Shown here one piece after another: positions 1 through 9,797 of a stretch of 64,000 nucleotides of DNA; position 1 is the first letter of the stretch; every line of letters begins with the position of its first letter. The notes beneath the pieces were generated by a model, which was given only the letters and a program-made list of their open reading frames with translations, did not search any database and had not been told where the DNA came from. The stretch is from Altererythrobacter lutimaris (lineage in GTDB: Bacteria > Pseudomonadota > Alphaproteobacteria > Sphingomonadales > Sphingomonadaceae), in the NCBI RefSeq assembly GCF_013371495.1, contig NZ_JABWTA010000001.1:372001-436000 (forward strand), read 5' to 3'. The translations under genes were made by a program, and so were the position numbers.

Positions 1-6
1 AAAAGA

Positions 7-81
7 TGGCTCCCCGAGTTGGATTCGAACCAACGACCAAGTGATTAACAGTCACCTACTCTACCGCTGAGCTATCGGGGA
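7..81 (-). tRNA. tRNA-Asn (GTT)
   Basis: The minus strand folds as a full cloverleaf: 7-bp acceptor (TCCCCGA with TCGGGGA), D arm, anticodon loop with GTT, T arm with GGTTCGAATCC, discriminator G and an encoded CCA at positions 7-9. The anticodon GTT reads Asn codons. Confidence 0.97.
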
Positions 82-104
82 GCAGCCCTTAAGGCGAGCG
101 CGAG

Positions 105-133
105 CCTATATGGGCGTGTGCGCGGCTTTGCAA
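105..133 (-). promoter_or_regulatory. Predicted sigma-70 promoter of tRNA-Asn
   Basis: On the minus strand TTGCAA (133-128) is followed by a 17-nt spacer and TATAGG (110-105), about 24 nt upstream of the tRNA 5' end. Spacing and position fit a housekeeping promoter; the start site is inferred. Confidence 0.6.
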
Positions 134-196
134 GTGGGTTTTCATGCCACAAGCAACAGTTTTGCAAGAATTGGGATGGCCGGCGCTGAAACGCGC

Positions 197-994
197 TCAG
201 ACCACGAATTGCTCAGCAACAATGCGTTCATCCAGAGCATGGCCGGGATCGAATAGCAGAGTAAGCTCTGTCTCGCGGTCGATCTTCAAGGAAACCTCCG
301 CGATGTCGCGCAATTCCTTCTGGTCGGCAACAGCTGAGACCGGGCGCTTTTCATGCTCGAGCACGCGGAATTTGACAGAGCTGCGGTCCGGCAGGATCGC
401 GCCGCCCCAACGGCGCGGGCGGAAAGTCGAGATTGGGGTCAGCGCAAGCAGTTCCGAATCGAGCGGCAGGATAGGCCCGTTGGCTGACAAGTTGTACGCA
501 GTCGATCCGGCAGGCGTTGCTAGCAGCACACCGTCGCATACCAATTCCTTGATCCGTACACGATCATCGACAGAAACTTCGATCTTCGCGGTCTGACGTG
601 TCTCACGCAGAAGCGAGACTTCATTGATCGCGCGCATCGCGTGGCTCTTGCCGTCTTCTGTCACAGCTTCCATCGCGAGTGGGGCGATCTTCAATGCGCG
701 GGCCTTGGCAACTCGCTTGGCAAGCGTCTTGCCGTTGCGATAGCGGTTCATGAGGAAACCAACTGTGCCGAGGTTCATGCCATAAGCCGGGATGATGCGG
801 CCACTATCAATCATTGCATGCAGTGTTTGCAGCATGAACCCGTCGCCGCCGAGAACCACCACCATATCGGCTTCGTCCTGCGGGACCCAGTCATGCGCTT
901 GCGCCAGCTCGGCAAAGGCTTCCTGTGCGCGCTCGGTATCCGAAGCGATCAACGCCAGACGCGAAGCTTCCGGCGATGTTTGCGAATTGGGCAT
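197..994 (-). CDS. nadK: NAD kinase
   Basis: Phosphorylates NAD to NADP in the cytoplasm using ATP or polyphosphate. The 265-residue product has the family's nucleotide-binding GGDG motif at residues 49-52, followed by the MNLGTVGFLMN stretch and a later INEVSL (NE/D) motif, then the glycine-rich GSTAYNLSANGP segment typical of NAD kinases. Length is normal for a short bacterial enzyme. The ATG at 994 is preceded by a GGGGG run that can act as ribosome binding site. It is a single gene, transcribed toward tRNA-Asn; the 137 bp before the divergent EAL gene hold no other feature I can name. Confidence 0.95.
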   Translation of the reverse strand: MPNSQTSPEASRLALIASDTERAQEAFAELAQAHDWVPQDEADMVVVLGGDGFMLQTLHAMIDSGRIIPAYGMNLGTVGFLMNRYRNGKTLAKRVAKARALKIAPLAMEAVTEDGKSHAMRAINEVSLLRETRQTAKIEVSVDDRVRIKELVCDGVLLATPAGSTAYNLSANGPILPLDSELLALTPISTFRPRRWGGAILPDRSSVKFRVLEHEKRPVSAVADQKELRDIAEVSLKIDRETELTLLFDPGHALDERIVAEQFVV

Positions 995-1130
995 TCAGGC
1001 CCCCTTTTGTGATGCTCAGAGCGTAAACCCGCTTTGCGCCTAAGGGACTGTCCTAGGTTTGGTTGTGCCATTTTTCAACGCTTCGCATTCTCCGCATGCA
1101 GGGGCGCGCGGTTGAGCTAAGGCGACGGAC

Positions 1131-1940
1131 ATGAAGTCGCAAACACCTCTGTCGCCAACGATGCGACCCTCCGGGATTCACCCCGCGCTGGAGAAAGCGC
1201 TCAGCCGCGATGTCGCGCGCGCGATGGAAGCAGGGCAGATAGAGCTGCGCTTCCAGCCGCAATTCTGCGCGAAATCGGGCGCGATGCTGGGTGCCGAAGC
1301 GCTTGCCCGCTGGCAGCATCCGGTGCTGGGCGAGATTGGCGCAGCAGAGCTGTTCAGCATGGCCGCGCGCTGCAATTTGTCCGGCGAGCTGTCACAGCAT
1401 ATGGTTTCGCTTGCGGTTGCCGCTGCATCGGAATGGCCGCAGGAGCTGCGCCTTTCTGTCAACATCACACCGGACCAGCTGGCTGATCCCGCCTTTGCGA
1501 GCGAGCTCACCTTGCTGCTTGTGTCGCACGGATTTGCACCATCAAGACTGACTTTGGAAATCACTGAGCAGACCCTGCTTGGCAACCTCACGGCAAGCGC
1601 AAGAGCGCTGACTGCTGTCGCGGCGACTGGCGTTCGGATTGCGCTCGATGATTTCGGCGCGGGCTTCTGCAACTTCCAATATCTCAAGCGATTGCCGGTT
1701 CATGCTATCAAGCTCGACCGAAGCATGATGCATGGCATCACGCGCAGCCAGCGCGATTTGGAAGTGCTGCGCGCAATCCTTCGGCTTGCGGAAGCGCTGG
1801 AGCTTGAGACGGTGGCTGAAGGTATCGAGACCGAAGGCCAGCGTCAGGTCGTGATCGATGAAGGCTGCGACGCGTGGCAGGGCTATCTGTGGGCTGAGCC
1901 GCTGGGCGTGCACCAGATGTACACGCTCTCAAAGGTCTAG
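1131..1940 (+). CDS. EAL-domain cyclic-di-GMP phosphodiesterase
   Basis: Stand-alone EAL protein of 269 residues with no recognisable sensor, membrane segment or GGDEF domain. The residues needed for metal binding and hydrolysis of c-di-GMP are all visible: EAL at 56-58, N111, E141 in LEITEQ, the DDFGAG motif at 171-176, K192, E228 and E231 in AEGIE, and Q248 in WQGYLW. I therefore expect an active enzyme producing pGpG. An N-terminal stretch of about 35 residues precedes the domain. It runs convergent with mfd, with 10 bp between the stop codons. How its activity is controlled is not visible; it may act on a local partner. A PilZ c-di-GMP receptor gene lies at 50.6 kb in the same window. Confidence 0.92.
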   Translation: MKSQTPLSPTMRPSGIHPALEKALSRDVARAMEAGQIELRFQPQFCAKSGAMLGAEALARWQHPVLGEIGAAELFSMAARCNLSGELSQHMVSLAVAAASEWPQELRLSVNITPDQLADPAFASELTLLLVSHGFAPSRLTLEITEQTLLGNLTASARALTAVAATGVRIALDDFGAGFCNFQYLKRLPVHAIKLDRSMMHGITRSQRDLEVLRAILRLAEALELETVAEGIETEGQRQVVIDEGCDAWQGYLWAEPLGVHQMYTLSKV

Positions 1941-1950
1941 GCCTCGCGGC

Positions 1951-4900
1951 TCACGCGGGGGCTTTAGAGCGGGCCTTGCCTTGCTTTTGTGCACGCCGCA
2001 CGATGTTCGACAGCCCCTTGGTGAGCTGAAACAGTCCATTCAAGCGGCTTTGCGGATCACCCCATGCGCGGTTGATGACGAGCTTCATGTCCGGACGCAG
2101 CTTGGCAGTTCCTTGCAGCTTGTCGACATAGGCGATGAGACCCGGCCCATCGGGGAAATCGTCATTGTGGAAAGTGACAAGCGTGCCGCGCGCGCCGACA
2201 TCGATCTTTGCGATATTGGCAGTGATCGCCTGATGCTTGATCTCGATCAGCTTGATGAGATTGCTCGTGGCTGATGGCAGATCACCAAAGCGGTCGATCA
2301 TTTCCGCAGCCAGCGCTTCGATTTCCGCCTTGTCCTTGGCGTCGTTTAGGCGCCGGTACAGCGCCATGCGAACGGCGAGATCAGGCACATAGTCTTCAGG
2401 AATCATGATCGGCGCGTCGACCGTGATCTGCGGGGAGACCTTCTCGCGATCGGGCTCAAGCCCCATCTCGCCAGCCTTGGCCGCGAGGATCGCATCCTCC
2501 AGCATGGACTGATAGAGCTCGAAACCGACTTCCTTGATGTGGCCGGATTGCTCATCGCCCAGCAAATTGCCTGCGCCGCGAATATCCAGATCATGGCTCG
2601 CAAGCTGGAAACCTGCGCCAAGTGAGTCGAGATCACCCAGAACCTTCAGACGTTTCTCTGCGATTTCAGTGAGCTGCACGTCTTTTGCGTAAGTCAGGTA
2701 GGCATAAGCGCGCAGCTTCGCGCGGCCTACACGGCCACGCAGCTGGTAGAGTTGAGCAAGCCCAAAACGATCGGCGCGGTGGATGATGATGGTATTTGCG
2801 CTTGGAATATCGAGCCCGCTTTCCACGATCGTCGTCGAGAGCAGAACATCGTACTTCTTGTCATAAAAGGCGCTCATGCGCTCTTCCACTTCGCCTGGCG
2901 CCATTTGGCCATGGGCGGTCACGACTTTCACTTCCGGGACAGTTTCATGGAGCCATTCCTCCAGTTCGCTCATATCCGAGATGCGCGGCACGACGATGAA
3001 GCATTGCCCGCCGCGATGGTGCTCGCGCAGCAAGGCCTCGCGCATGACCATGTCGTCCCATTCCATCACGTAAGTGCGCACTGCAAGCCGATCGACTGGC
3101 GGCGTCTGGATGGTGGAGAGTTCGCGCAGGCCCGTCATTGCCATTTGCAGAGTTCGCGGGATGGGCGTTGCGGTCAGCGTGAGCACATGGACGTCCGCGC
3201 GCAGCTGCTTCAGCTTCTCCTTATGCGTGACGCCGAAGCGCTGTTCTTCATCGACGATCACAAGGCCAAGATTCCGGAATTGTGTGCTCTTGGAAAGGAT
3301 TGCGTGGGTCCCGATGACGATGTCGATGTCACCGCTAGCAAGGCCCTCGCGGGTTTCCGTCATTTCCTTTGCGGGGACAAGCCGCGAAAGCCGCCCGACT
3401 TTCAGAGGGAAGCCTGCAAAACGCTCGGAGAAGTTCTGGAAGTGCTGGCGCGCGAGCAGAGTTGTTGGCGCAACGACTGCAACCTGCTGGCCGCACATCG
3501 CAGCGACGAATGCCGCGCGCAAAGCGACTTCGGTCTTGCCAAAGCCAACATCGCCGCAAACCAATCGGTCCATCGGGCGACCGCTCTCCAGGTCACGCAG
3601 GACGTCGGCAATTGCGCGGTCCTGATCGTCGGTTTCTTCCCAAGGAAATTTCTCGACGAACTGGTTGAACGCGCTTTCTTCCGCTTCGAGCACCGGCGCT
3701 TTCTTGAGCGCGCGGGCTGCGGCCACCTGCATGAGCTCGCCAGCGATCTCGCGGATGCGTTCCTTGAGGCGCGCGCGACGTTTCTGCCAGGCCTCACCGC
3801 CGAGCCGGTCGAGCATGACGGCATCTTCAGCTGAGCCATAGCGAGAGAGAACGTCGATATTCTCGACCGGGATGTAGAGTTTGTCGCCGCCGCGGTACTC
3901 TAGCATCACACAGTCATGCTGGCTCTTGCCGACTGCGACCGGCTCAAGCCCGAGATATTTGCCGATCCCGTGCTCGACATGGACGACAAGATCGCCTTTG
4001 CCGAGTGCCTGCAGTTCGGCGAGGAAAGCGTCGGAATCCTTGCGACGCTTCTTGCGGCGGACGAGCCTGTCACCCAGCACATCCTGCTCAGTCAGCAGCT
4101 CCAGCTCGTCATTGGCAAAACCCGTCTCAAGCGGGAGGACGGTCGCGACTGGCTGGCCTTTTGCAGCAAGGCCCAGCGCTTCCTGCCAAGTGTCCGCAAG
4201 CTTTGTCTCGCAACCTGCTTCGGACAGGATCGAAGCGATCCGCGAGCGACTGCCGCTGGAATAAGCGGCAAGCAGCGGCTTCTTGCCCGATTTAGCGACG
4301 GCCTGAAGGTGCTTTGCAGCGGCCTCATAGACATTGTCGCCACGCGCGCGTTCAGGCGAGAAATCGCGCGCTGAGGAAAACCCGAAATCGACGGTGTTTG
4401 CGTTTTCAGGCTCCGCAAAAATCACGGACTTGTGTGCAGGGTACGCGGTCAATGCATCGCGGAATTCATCGCCGCTAAGGTAGAGCGCATCCTGCGCGAG
4501 CGGGCGATAGCTCCCTGCGGCTTGTCCTGCCGCCTTTTGGCGCGCCTGATGATAATCCGCGACGTCTTTCAAGCGTTCATCAGCGGCCTGTTGTGCCGCG
4601 CTGTCGATCACCACGACATCGTCATCCGACAGATGGTCGAACAATGTCGCGAGCTTATCCTCAAACAGCGGGAGCCAGTGCTCCATCCCCGCAAGGCGCC
4701 GCCCGTCACTCACCGCTTCGTACAGCGGGTCTTGCGTGGCCGTCGCGCCGAATTGCTCGCGATAGCGGCTGCGGAACCGCTTGATCGTTTCTTCGTCAAG
4801 CAGCGCTTCGGATGCGGGCAGCAGCAAATGCTCTCTGAGCGTGCCGGTGCTCATCTGCGTGGTCGGATCGAACAGGCGCAGGCTTTCCAGTTCGTCGCCG

Positions 4901-5454
4901 AAAAAGTCGAGCCGCAAGCCTTGATCGAGGCTCGACGGAAATACATCCACAATCGAGCCACGCATCGCAAACTCGCCATGATCGACGACAGTATCCGTGC
5001 GCGAATAGCCCTGACGCTGGAGCAAGGCCGCAAGGCTCTGATGGCCGATCTCTGTACCGGGGGCGAACGCGCGCACGCTCTCGCGAATCCGAAACGACGT
5101 AAGCACGCGCTGCAAGACAGCGTTTGCGGTCGTGACCAGAAGCTGCGAACCCGCTTTGCCAGCTTGCAGCTTGTAAAGCGCCGACAGCCGCTTGGCGCTC
5201 ACGGACAGGGCAGGGCTCGCGCGGTCGTAAGGCAAACAGTCCCATGCGGGAAACTCGATGACTTCCAATTCCGGCGCGAAGAACTGCGCTGCCTCTGCAA
5301 TCGAGCGCATTGCCGCTTCGTCCGGCGCAATGAAAACCGCGCGCGATTTTGACGCACGCGCCAGATCAGCAAGCACAAGCGGCTGCGCGCCTCTGGCAAG
5401 CGAAGAAAGCGTCAGCGGAGCGTCCGCGGCAAGGATGCGAGAGAGGTCGGGCAT
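1951..5454 (-). CDS. mfd: Transcription-repair coupling factor Mfd
   Basis: Removes RNA polymerase stalled at DNA lesions and recruits UvrA to start nucleotide excision repair. The 1167-residue protein has the normal domain order: UvrB-like N-terminal module (about 1-330), RNA polymerase-interacting domain with the VVHVEHGIG stretch (about 490-560), a superfamily 2 translocase with Walker A GDVGFGKTE and DEEQRFG box, helicase C domain ending in the QLRGRVGR motif, and a C-terminal TRCF domain. It is downstream of sdhE on the same strand (54 bp gap), and the pair is divergent from recG, an arrangement common in alphaproteobacteria. A proline/lysine/alanine tail (GKARSKAPA) ends the protein. 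Confidence 0.97.
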   Translation of the reverse strand: MPDLSRILAADAPLTLSSLARGAQPLVLADLARASKSRAVFIAPDEAAMRSIAEAAQFFAPELEVIEFPAWDCLPYDRASPALSVSAKRLSALYKLQAGKAGSQLLVTTANAVLQRVLTSFRIRESVRAFAPGTEIGHQSLAALLQRQGYSRTDTVVDHGEFAMRGSIVDVFPSSLDQGLRLDFFGDELESLRLFDPTTQMSTGTLREHLLLPASEALLDEETIKRFRSRYREQFGATATQDPLYEAVSDGRRLAGMEHWLPLFEDKLATLFDHLSDDDVVVIDSAAQQAADERLKDVADYHQARQKAAGQAAGSYRPLAQDALYLSGDEFRDALTAYPAHKSVIFAEPENANTVDFGFSSARDFSPERARGDNVYEAAAKHLQAVAKSGKKPLLAAYSSGSRSRIASILSEAGCETKLADTWQEALGLAAKGQPVATVLPLETGFANDELELLTEQDVLGDRLVRRKKRRKDSDAFLAELQALGKGDLVVHVEHGIGKYLGLEPVAVGKSQHDCVMLEYRGGDKLYIPVENIDVLSRYGSAEDAVMLDRLGGEAWQKRRARLKERIREIAGELMQVAAARALKKAPVLEAEESAFNQFVEKFPWEETDDQDRAIADVLRDLESGRPMDRLVCGDVGFGKTEVALRAAFVAAMCGQQVAVVAPTTLLARQHFQNFSERFAGFPLKVGRLSRLVPAKEMTETREGLASGDIDIVIGTHAILSKSTQFRNLGLVIVDEEQRFGVTHKEKLKQLRADVHVLTLTATPIPRTLQMAMTGLRELSTIQTPPVDRLAVRTYVMEWDDMVMREALLREHHRGGQCFIVVPRISDMSELEEWLHETVPEVKVVTAHGQMAPGEVEERMSAFYDKKYDVLLSTTIVESGLDIPSANTIIIHRADRFGLAQLYQLRGRVGRAKLRAYAYLTYAKDVQLTEIAEKRLKVLGDLDSLGAGFQLASHDLDIRGAGNLLGDEQSGHIKEVGFELYQSMLEDAILAAKAGEMGLEPDREKVSPQITVDAPIMIPEDYVPDLAVRMALYRRLNDAKDKAEIEALAAEMIDRFGDLPSATSNLIKLIEIKHQAITANIAKIDVGARGTLVTFHNDDFPDGPGLIAYVDKLQGTAKLRPDMKLVINRAWGDPQSRLNGLFQLTKGLSNIVRRAQKQGKARSKAPA

Positions 5455-5508
5455 GCGTGTCAGATCAAATCATGGCGAGGGCGGGCGTTCCCTCAGGCCG
5501 CGTGTTTC

Positions 5509-5787
5509 CTAGCGCGGGATCTCGACATAATCGAGTTTCTGCATCTTTTCGATCAGCTCGCCTTGAAAGCGTGGCGGGACAGGCTCTGTCCCGAACGCCC
5601 ATGCAAGAATGTGAACGTCGTCTTCCTCCAGCAGCGCTTCGAACCAAGCGAGCTCCTCTGCTCCCCATTGCTCATGGTAGCGGTCGAAAAAGCCGCCAAT
5701 CGTGTAGTCGGCTTCGCGCGTGCCGCGATGCCAGGCGCGGAACTTGCAGCGCTGCTTGCGGCCATCAATTGTCAGTGCTTCGGGCAT
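5509..5787 (-). CDS. sdhE: Succinate dehydrogenase assembly factor SdhE (DUF339)
   Basis: Small flavinylation factor that helps attach FAD covalently to the SdhA subunit of succinate dehydrogenase. The 92-residue product carries the family signature as RGTREAD followed by FFDRY, corresponding to the RGxxExD motif of SdhE/Sdh5, and the acidic LLEEDD stretch seen after it. I chose the ATG at 5787; a GTG at 5811 in the same frame would add eight residues and is less likely because family members begin close to the signature. It sits between divergent recG and co-directional mfd, the usual alphaproteobacterial neighbourhood. Confidence 0.88.
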   Translation of the reverse strand: MPEALTIDGRKQRCKFRAWHRGTREADYTIGGFFDRYHEQWGAEELAWFEALLEEDDVHILAWAFGTEPVPPRFQGELIEKMQKLDYVEIPR

Positions 5788-5839
5788 AGCGAGCGGGTAG
5801 GGGACTCGCACCCTCCGCGCAAGCCGCTATAGCGACCAA

Positions 5840-7900
5840 ATGCGCCCAGAAATCCTCAATCCGCTATTTGTCGAGACTGATGCTCTCGATGGCGTAGGGC
5901 CCAAGCTGCAAAAGCCGCTTGGCAAGCTCGGCCTGACGCGGGTGAAGGACCTTGCCTATCACATGCCGGAACGCTTCGTGTCGCGTCGCGCGGTCGGTAA
6001 TCTGGACGAGGCCGGTGAAGGCGAGCAGATCATCATCGCGCTCACTCCGACCGAGCATCGTGCGAGCCGCAATCAGCGCGGGCCGTACCGTGTGCTCGCG
6101 CAGGATGCAGTGGGCAATATTTGCGCGCTGACTTTCTTCGGGCGCGCGTCCTACACTGCCAAAAAACAGCTTCCGACGGGCGAAGAGCGCTGGGTTTCGG
6201 GCAAGCTCGAGCGCTATGGCGACATGCTGCAGATCGTCCACCCGGATCATGTCGAAGAGAAAGCGGATGCGGGCCTCCAGCGGCTAAACGAACCGGTTTA
6301 TGCGCTATCCGCCGGGCTCACGCAGCCACGTATTGCGTCGCTGTGCGCTCAGGCACTGGCGAAGCTGCCGGATCTGCCTGAATGGATCGAGCCGGGCCAA
6401 TTCGACAAGGAAGGATGGCCCGCTTGGCGTGATGCGTTGATGCTCGCACATAAGGATGTGAACGCCAGCGCGCGCGACCGGCTGGCCTATGACGAGCTGT
6501 TCGCGAATGCGCTGGCGCTGATGCTGGTGCGGGCGAGCAACAAGCAGCGCAAGGGCCAGTCCTTGCAAGGCGATGGATCGCTACGGGATAAGCTTGACCT
6601 GCCGTATTCGCTCACCGGCGCGCAGGCGCGATCCGTGCGTGAGATCGAAGGCGATCTAGCCCAAGAGTCGCCTATGCTGCGGCTTCTGCAAGGTGATGTC
6701 GGCGCGGGTAAAACCGTGGTGGCACTCTACGCGATGCTGATCGCGAATGAAGCGGGCAAGCAAGCAGCCTTGCTTGCACCCACAGAGATTCTTGCGCGCC
6801 AACACTATGACAGCCTGCGCGCGATGGCTCAGCCAACTGGTGTCGAGGTCGCGCTGCTGACCGGACGCGACAAGGGAAGGGCGCGCGAGAGCATTCTGAT
6901 GGGACTGCTCGATGGCTCGATTGACATCGTCGTGGGCACACATGCGATCTTTCAGGACAGTGTGAACTATAAGGATCTGGCGCTGGTCGTGATCGACGAG
7001 CAGCACCGCTTCGGGGTGCAGCAACGTCTGGCGCTTGCAAGCAAGGGCAAGGCCGCGCCGCACACACTCGCCATGACTGCAACGCCAATCCCGCGCACGC
7101 TCACGCTCGCGCAATATGGCGAGATGGATGTCAGCAAATTGGACGAGATGCCGCCGGGCCGTCAGCCGATCGACACGCGCGTGGTCGCGCAGGAGCGGAT
7201 GGAGGATGTGGTCGCAGGCGTCGCGCGGCATGTCAGCTCAGGCCAGCAAGCCTATTGGGTCTGCCCCATGGTCACGGAAAACGAGACCGACGATATCGCC
7301 GCCGCCGAAGCGCGCTATGCGACGCTGAAGGAGCGGTTTGGCGAGGATGTTGTGCTCGTCCACGGGCAATTGAAGCCGGAATTGAAAGATGCTGCGATGG
7401 AGCGCTTTGCAAGCGGAGCGGCCAAGCTGCTGGTCGCGACAACCGTGATCGAGGTTGGCGTGGACGTTCCTGCTGCAACGCTGATGGTGATCGAGCAGGC
7501 CGAGCGCTTTGGTCTGGCACAATTGCACCAGCTGCGCGGACGCGTGGGGCGGGGTAGCGAGAAGAGCGTGTGCCTGCTGCTACGCGGCGGCGCGCTGTCG
7601 GAAACCGGGCGCAAGCGGCTCGCCTTGATGCGCGAGACGCAGGACGGTTTTCGCATTGCGGAGGAAGACCTTGCCTTGCGCGGTGGCGGCGAGCTGCTCG
7701 GCACTCGTCAGTCGGGCGAAGAAGCCTTCCGCATTGCGAGCCTTGAACAGATCAAGCGGCTGCTCCCTGCAGCCCATGCCGATGCGCGCTTGCTGATGGA
7801 ACGCGATGGTGGGCTTGATTCAGACCGCGGCCAGGCGGCGCGCATCTTGCTCTATCTATTGGAACGTGACTGGGGCGTGCAATTGCTGCGCGGCGGTTAA
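5840..7900 (+). CDS. recG: ATP-dependent DNA helicase RecG
   Basis: Branched-DNA translocase that regresses stalled replication forks and processes recombination intermediates. The 686 residues show an N-terminal OB-fold wedge domain (about 1-190, with the LDGVGPKLQKPLGKLGL hairpin), Walker A GDVGAGKTV near residue 290, the DEQHRFG box, TATPIPRTL motif III, and the QLHQLRGRVGRG motif VI, then the C-terminal RecG wedge-contact segment. Length matches the family. The last 4 bp overlap the convergent phosphatase gene. It is transcribed away from sdhE-mfd, with only 52 bp between the starts, so promoters must overlap there. Confidence 0.97.
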   Translation: MRPEILNPLFVETDALDGVGPKLQKPLGKLGLTRVKDLAYHMPERFVSRRAVGNLDEAGEGEQIIIALTPTEHRASRNQRGPYRVLAQDAVGNICALTFFGRASYTAKKQLPTGEERWVSGKLERYGDMLQIVHPDHVEEKADAGLQRLNEPVYALSAGLTQPRIASLCAQALAKLPDLPEWIEPGQFDKEGWPAWRDALMLAHKDVNASARDRLAYDELFANALALMLVRASNKQRKGQSLQGDGSLRDKLDLPYSLTGAQARSVREIEGDLAQESPMLRLLQGDVGAGKTVVALYAMLIANEAGKQAALLAPTEILARQHYDSLRAMAQPTGVEVALLTGRDKGRARESILMGLLDGSIDIVVGTHAIFQDSVNYKDLALVVIDEQHRFGVQQRLALASKGKAAPHTLAMTATPIPRTLTLAQYGEMDVSKLDEMPPGRQPIDTRVVAQERMEDVVAGVARHVSSGQQAYWVCPMVTENETDDIAAAEARYATLKERFGEDVVLVHGQLKPELKDAAMERFASGAAKLLVATTVIEVGVDVPAATLMVIEQAERFGLAQLHQLRGRVGRGSEKSVCLLLRGGALSETGRKRLALMRETQDGFRIAEEDLALRGGGELLGTRQSGEEAFRIASLEQIKRLLPAAHADARLLMERDGGLDSDRGQAARILLYLLERDWGVQLLRGG

Positions 7901-8361
7901 GCGCGCAGCTTCGCGACCAGAGCCTCTGCGGCCATGGTCACATCTTCCCACGTATCGCGGAAATTCTCTTCACCGCCATAATAGGGATCAGCCAAGGCTG
8001 CCCCTTCGCGGCCCTTTACGATGTCCAGCAGCAGCGAGACATGCGCTGTACTGCTTTGCGGTTCCACAGCCTGCACATTGCGCAGATTGTCGTGATCCAT
8101 TGCGAAGATATGCGTGAAACGGGTGAAGTCGGCAGGCTCCAACTGACGCGCGCGAAGTTCGGAGATATTGATACCCCGCGCGGCCGCCGTCTCCACCGCT
8201 CGCGGATCGGGCGGTGAGCCTCGATGGTAGGCGGCAGTCCCACAGCTATCAATTGTGACGCTAAGTCCCGCTTTGTCTGCAGCAGCGCGAAATGCCCCCT
8301 CCGCCATAGGCGAGCGGCAGATATTGCCGAGACAGACGAACAGAACGGAAGGCGTGCTCAC
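7897..8361 (-). CDS. Low-molecular-weight protein-tyrosine phosphatase
   Basis: Cytoplasmic phosphatase of the LMW-PTP family, 154 residues. The catalytic P-loop CLGNICRS is at residues 10-17 and the general-acid Asp is in the ADPYYGG segment near the C-terminus, both intact, so activity is expected. Family members often dephosphorylate BY-kinases of polysaccharide synthesis or arginine-phosphorylated proteins; no such partner is adjacent. Its ATG overlaps the stop of the upstream UbiB-like gene by 4 bp (ATGA), so the two are translationally coupled. Confidence 0.93.
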   Translation of the reverse strand: MSTPSVLFVCLGNICRSPMAEGAFRAAADKAGLSVTIDSCGTAAYHRGSPPDPRAVETAAARGINISELRARQLEPADFTRFTHIFAMDHDNLRNVQAVEPQSSTAHVSLLLDIVKGREGAALADPYYGGEENFRDTWEDVTMAAEALVAKLRA

Positions 8362-9695
8362 GCGGGTATTATCTCCAACATCTCTTCAACGATCCGGCGC
8401 AAATTGATGACGGCGCCCATGCGCGCGCCCAGCATCGCCGTACCGCTGACCTTGCGTTGGACGAATAATGTCTCAGCCGGCGGAATATGCCAACTGCCTT
8501 TGTCGCGTGCGATTGACATGCCTTCTTCGCGCAGGACCGGCACAAATTCGCGATTACCAAAGTCAAACGGTGCATCGCGGCTCATCTCGTCCGAGATGAT
8601 TTTGATGATGCGATCGAGCGTTTCGCCCTGCCGTTCGATCACCGCTTCGTTGATGAAGCCTGCATTGAGCGCCTCTTGCTTGATCCGCACGGGATCAGCG
8701 TCGAGGCCCGCCTCCAATAGCTTACGATAGGCCTGAGTGACTTGCGGCTCAACATCACGTGCGGCGCCAAAGTCGAGCAGTACAATCTTTCCATCCGCCT
8801 TGCGATAGCGGAAGTTCGCAAAATTGGGGTCTGTCTGCATGACGCCAAATTCGAACAATTCGCGGGTCACGAGCCGGACCAGCTTTTCGAATGTTGCGTT
8901 GCGCAGCTCTTGCGGCTGGCTCACCAGATCCTCGATCGGGCCGCCTTCTTCGAAGCTCATCGCAAGGATGCGCGGCGTGGTGAGCGCTTCGTTGAGGCTT
9001 GGAACGACAAAGCTGTCATCATGCGCAAGCCGCTTGGCATAGAGCCGCATCTGCTCGCCTTCGCGGAGATAGTCAGCCTCTTCCTTGAGCTGTTCCTTCG
9101 CCGCTTTCAGCAGCGGCTCGATGTCGAGCTCCTTAGGCAGCAGGCCGGAGATCGACAGAAGGCTCGCGACATTATCGACATCGCTATCGATGCTGTTCGC
9201 CACGCCTGGATATTGCACTTTGACCGCGAGCAGTTCGCCTTCGCGGGTGAGCGCCTTGTGGACCTGCCCGATAGAGGCCGCTGCAATGGGGCGCGGGTTG
9301 AACCATTTGAATACCCCACGCCAATCCTTTCCCCATTCCGCCTTCAGCACACCATCAAGCTGCTTGGTCGGCATGAAGTTTCCGCGATCGCGCAATGCGG
9401 CGAGGATCTGGGCAAGCTCGGGCGGCAGCATGTCATTCGCGTCCATGCTGATCATCTGGCCCATCTTCATGGCCGCACCGCGCAGATGCGAAAGCCGGTC
9501 GGTCAGGCGCTGCGCATTGCCGGGGGTCAGGATCAACTCGTCAAGCGAAGGGCGCTCGCCTGCTGCGAGACGTTTAGCGCCTTCACCAATGACAGAGCCA
9601 GCCACGCCTGCTGCAAGCCCGCCAAAGCCGGCAAGGCGTGACAAGCGGCCGCTCGGCACAGCGCGTTGGCGCCCCCAGGAAGTGTCATCTGTCAT
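8358..9695 (-). CDS. UbiB/ABC1 (AarF-like) atypical kinase
   Basis: Member of the UbiB/ADCK family, which supports ubiquinone biosynthesis by an ATPase activity. The family hallmarks are visible: the KxGQ motif as MKMGQM near residue 70, the Ala-rich loop AAASIGQVHKA in place of a normal P-loop, VAVKVQYPG as LAVKVQYPGV with the catalytic-type lysine, and LLDFGA for the metal-binding DFG. I start it at the ATG at 9695, giving 445 residues; an upstream in-frame start at 9770 would add a 25-residue hydrophobic leader that I think is not real. Unlike E. coli UbiB no C-terminal transmembrane pair is evident, closer to ADCK3-type or AarF-like paralogues. It is co-transcribed with the downstream phosphatase. 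Confidence 0.87.
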   Translation of the reverse strand: MTDDTSWGRQRAVPSGRLSRLAGFGGLAAGVAGSVIGEGAKRLAAGERPSLDELILTPGNAQRLTDRLSHLRGAAMKMGQMISMDANDMLPPELAQILAALRDRGNFMPTKQLDGVLKAEWGKDWRGVFKWFNPRPIAAASIGQVHKALTREGELLAVKVQYPGVANSIDSDVDNVASLLSISGLLPKELDIEPLLKAAKEQLKEEADYLREGEQMRLYAKRLAHDDSFVVPSLNEALTTPRILAMSFEEGGPIEDLVSQPQELRNATFEKLVRLVTRELFEFGVMQTDPNFANFRYRKADGKIVLLDFGAARDVEPQVTQAYRKLLEAGLDADPVRIKQEALNAGFINEAVIERQGETLDRIIKIISDEMSRDAPFDFGNREFVPVLREEGMSIARDKGSWHIPPAETLFVQRKVSGTAMLGARMGAVINLRRIVEEMLEIIPA

Positions 9696-9797
9696 AGTTT
9701 CGACCACGCGCTTGATTGCGTGGAATAGAAACGGCGGGGGCAAGCGCAGGTTCCATGACGTCAGGAACACAAGCGTTGCCCGCGCTTTGATGCGTGC

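Noticed and set aside
2752..3834. 360-codon plus-strand frame opposite mfd
   Set aside because: Lies wholly within mfd and has shadow-type composition (His, Arg, Asp rich).
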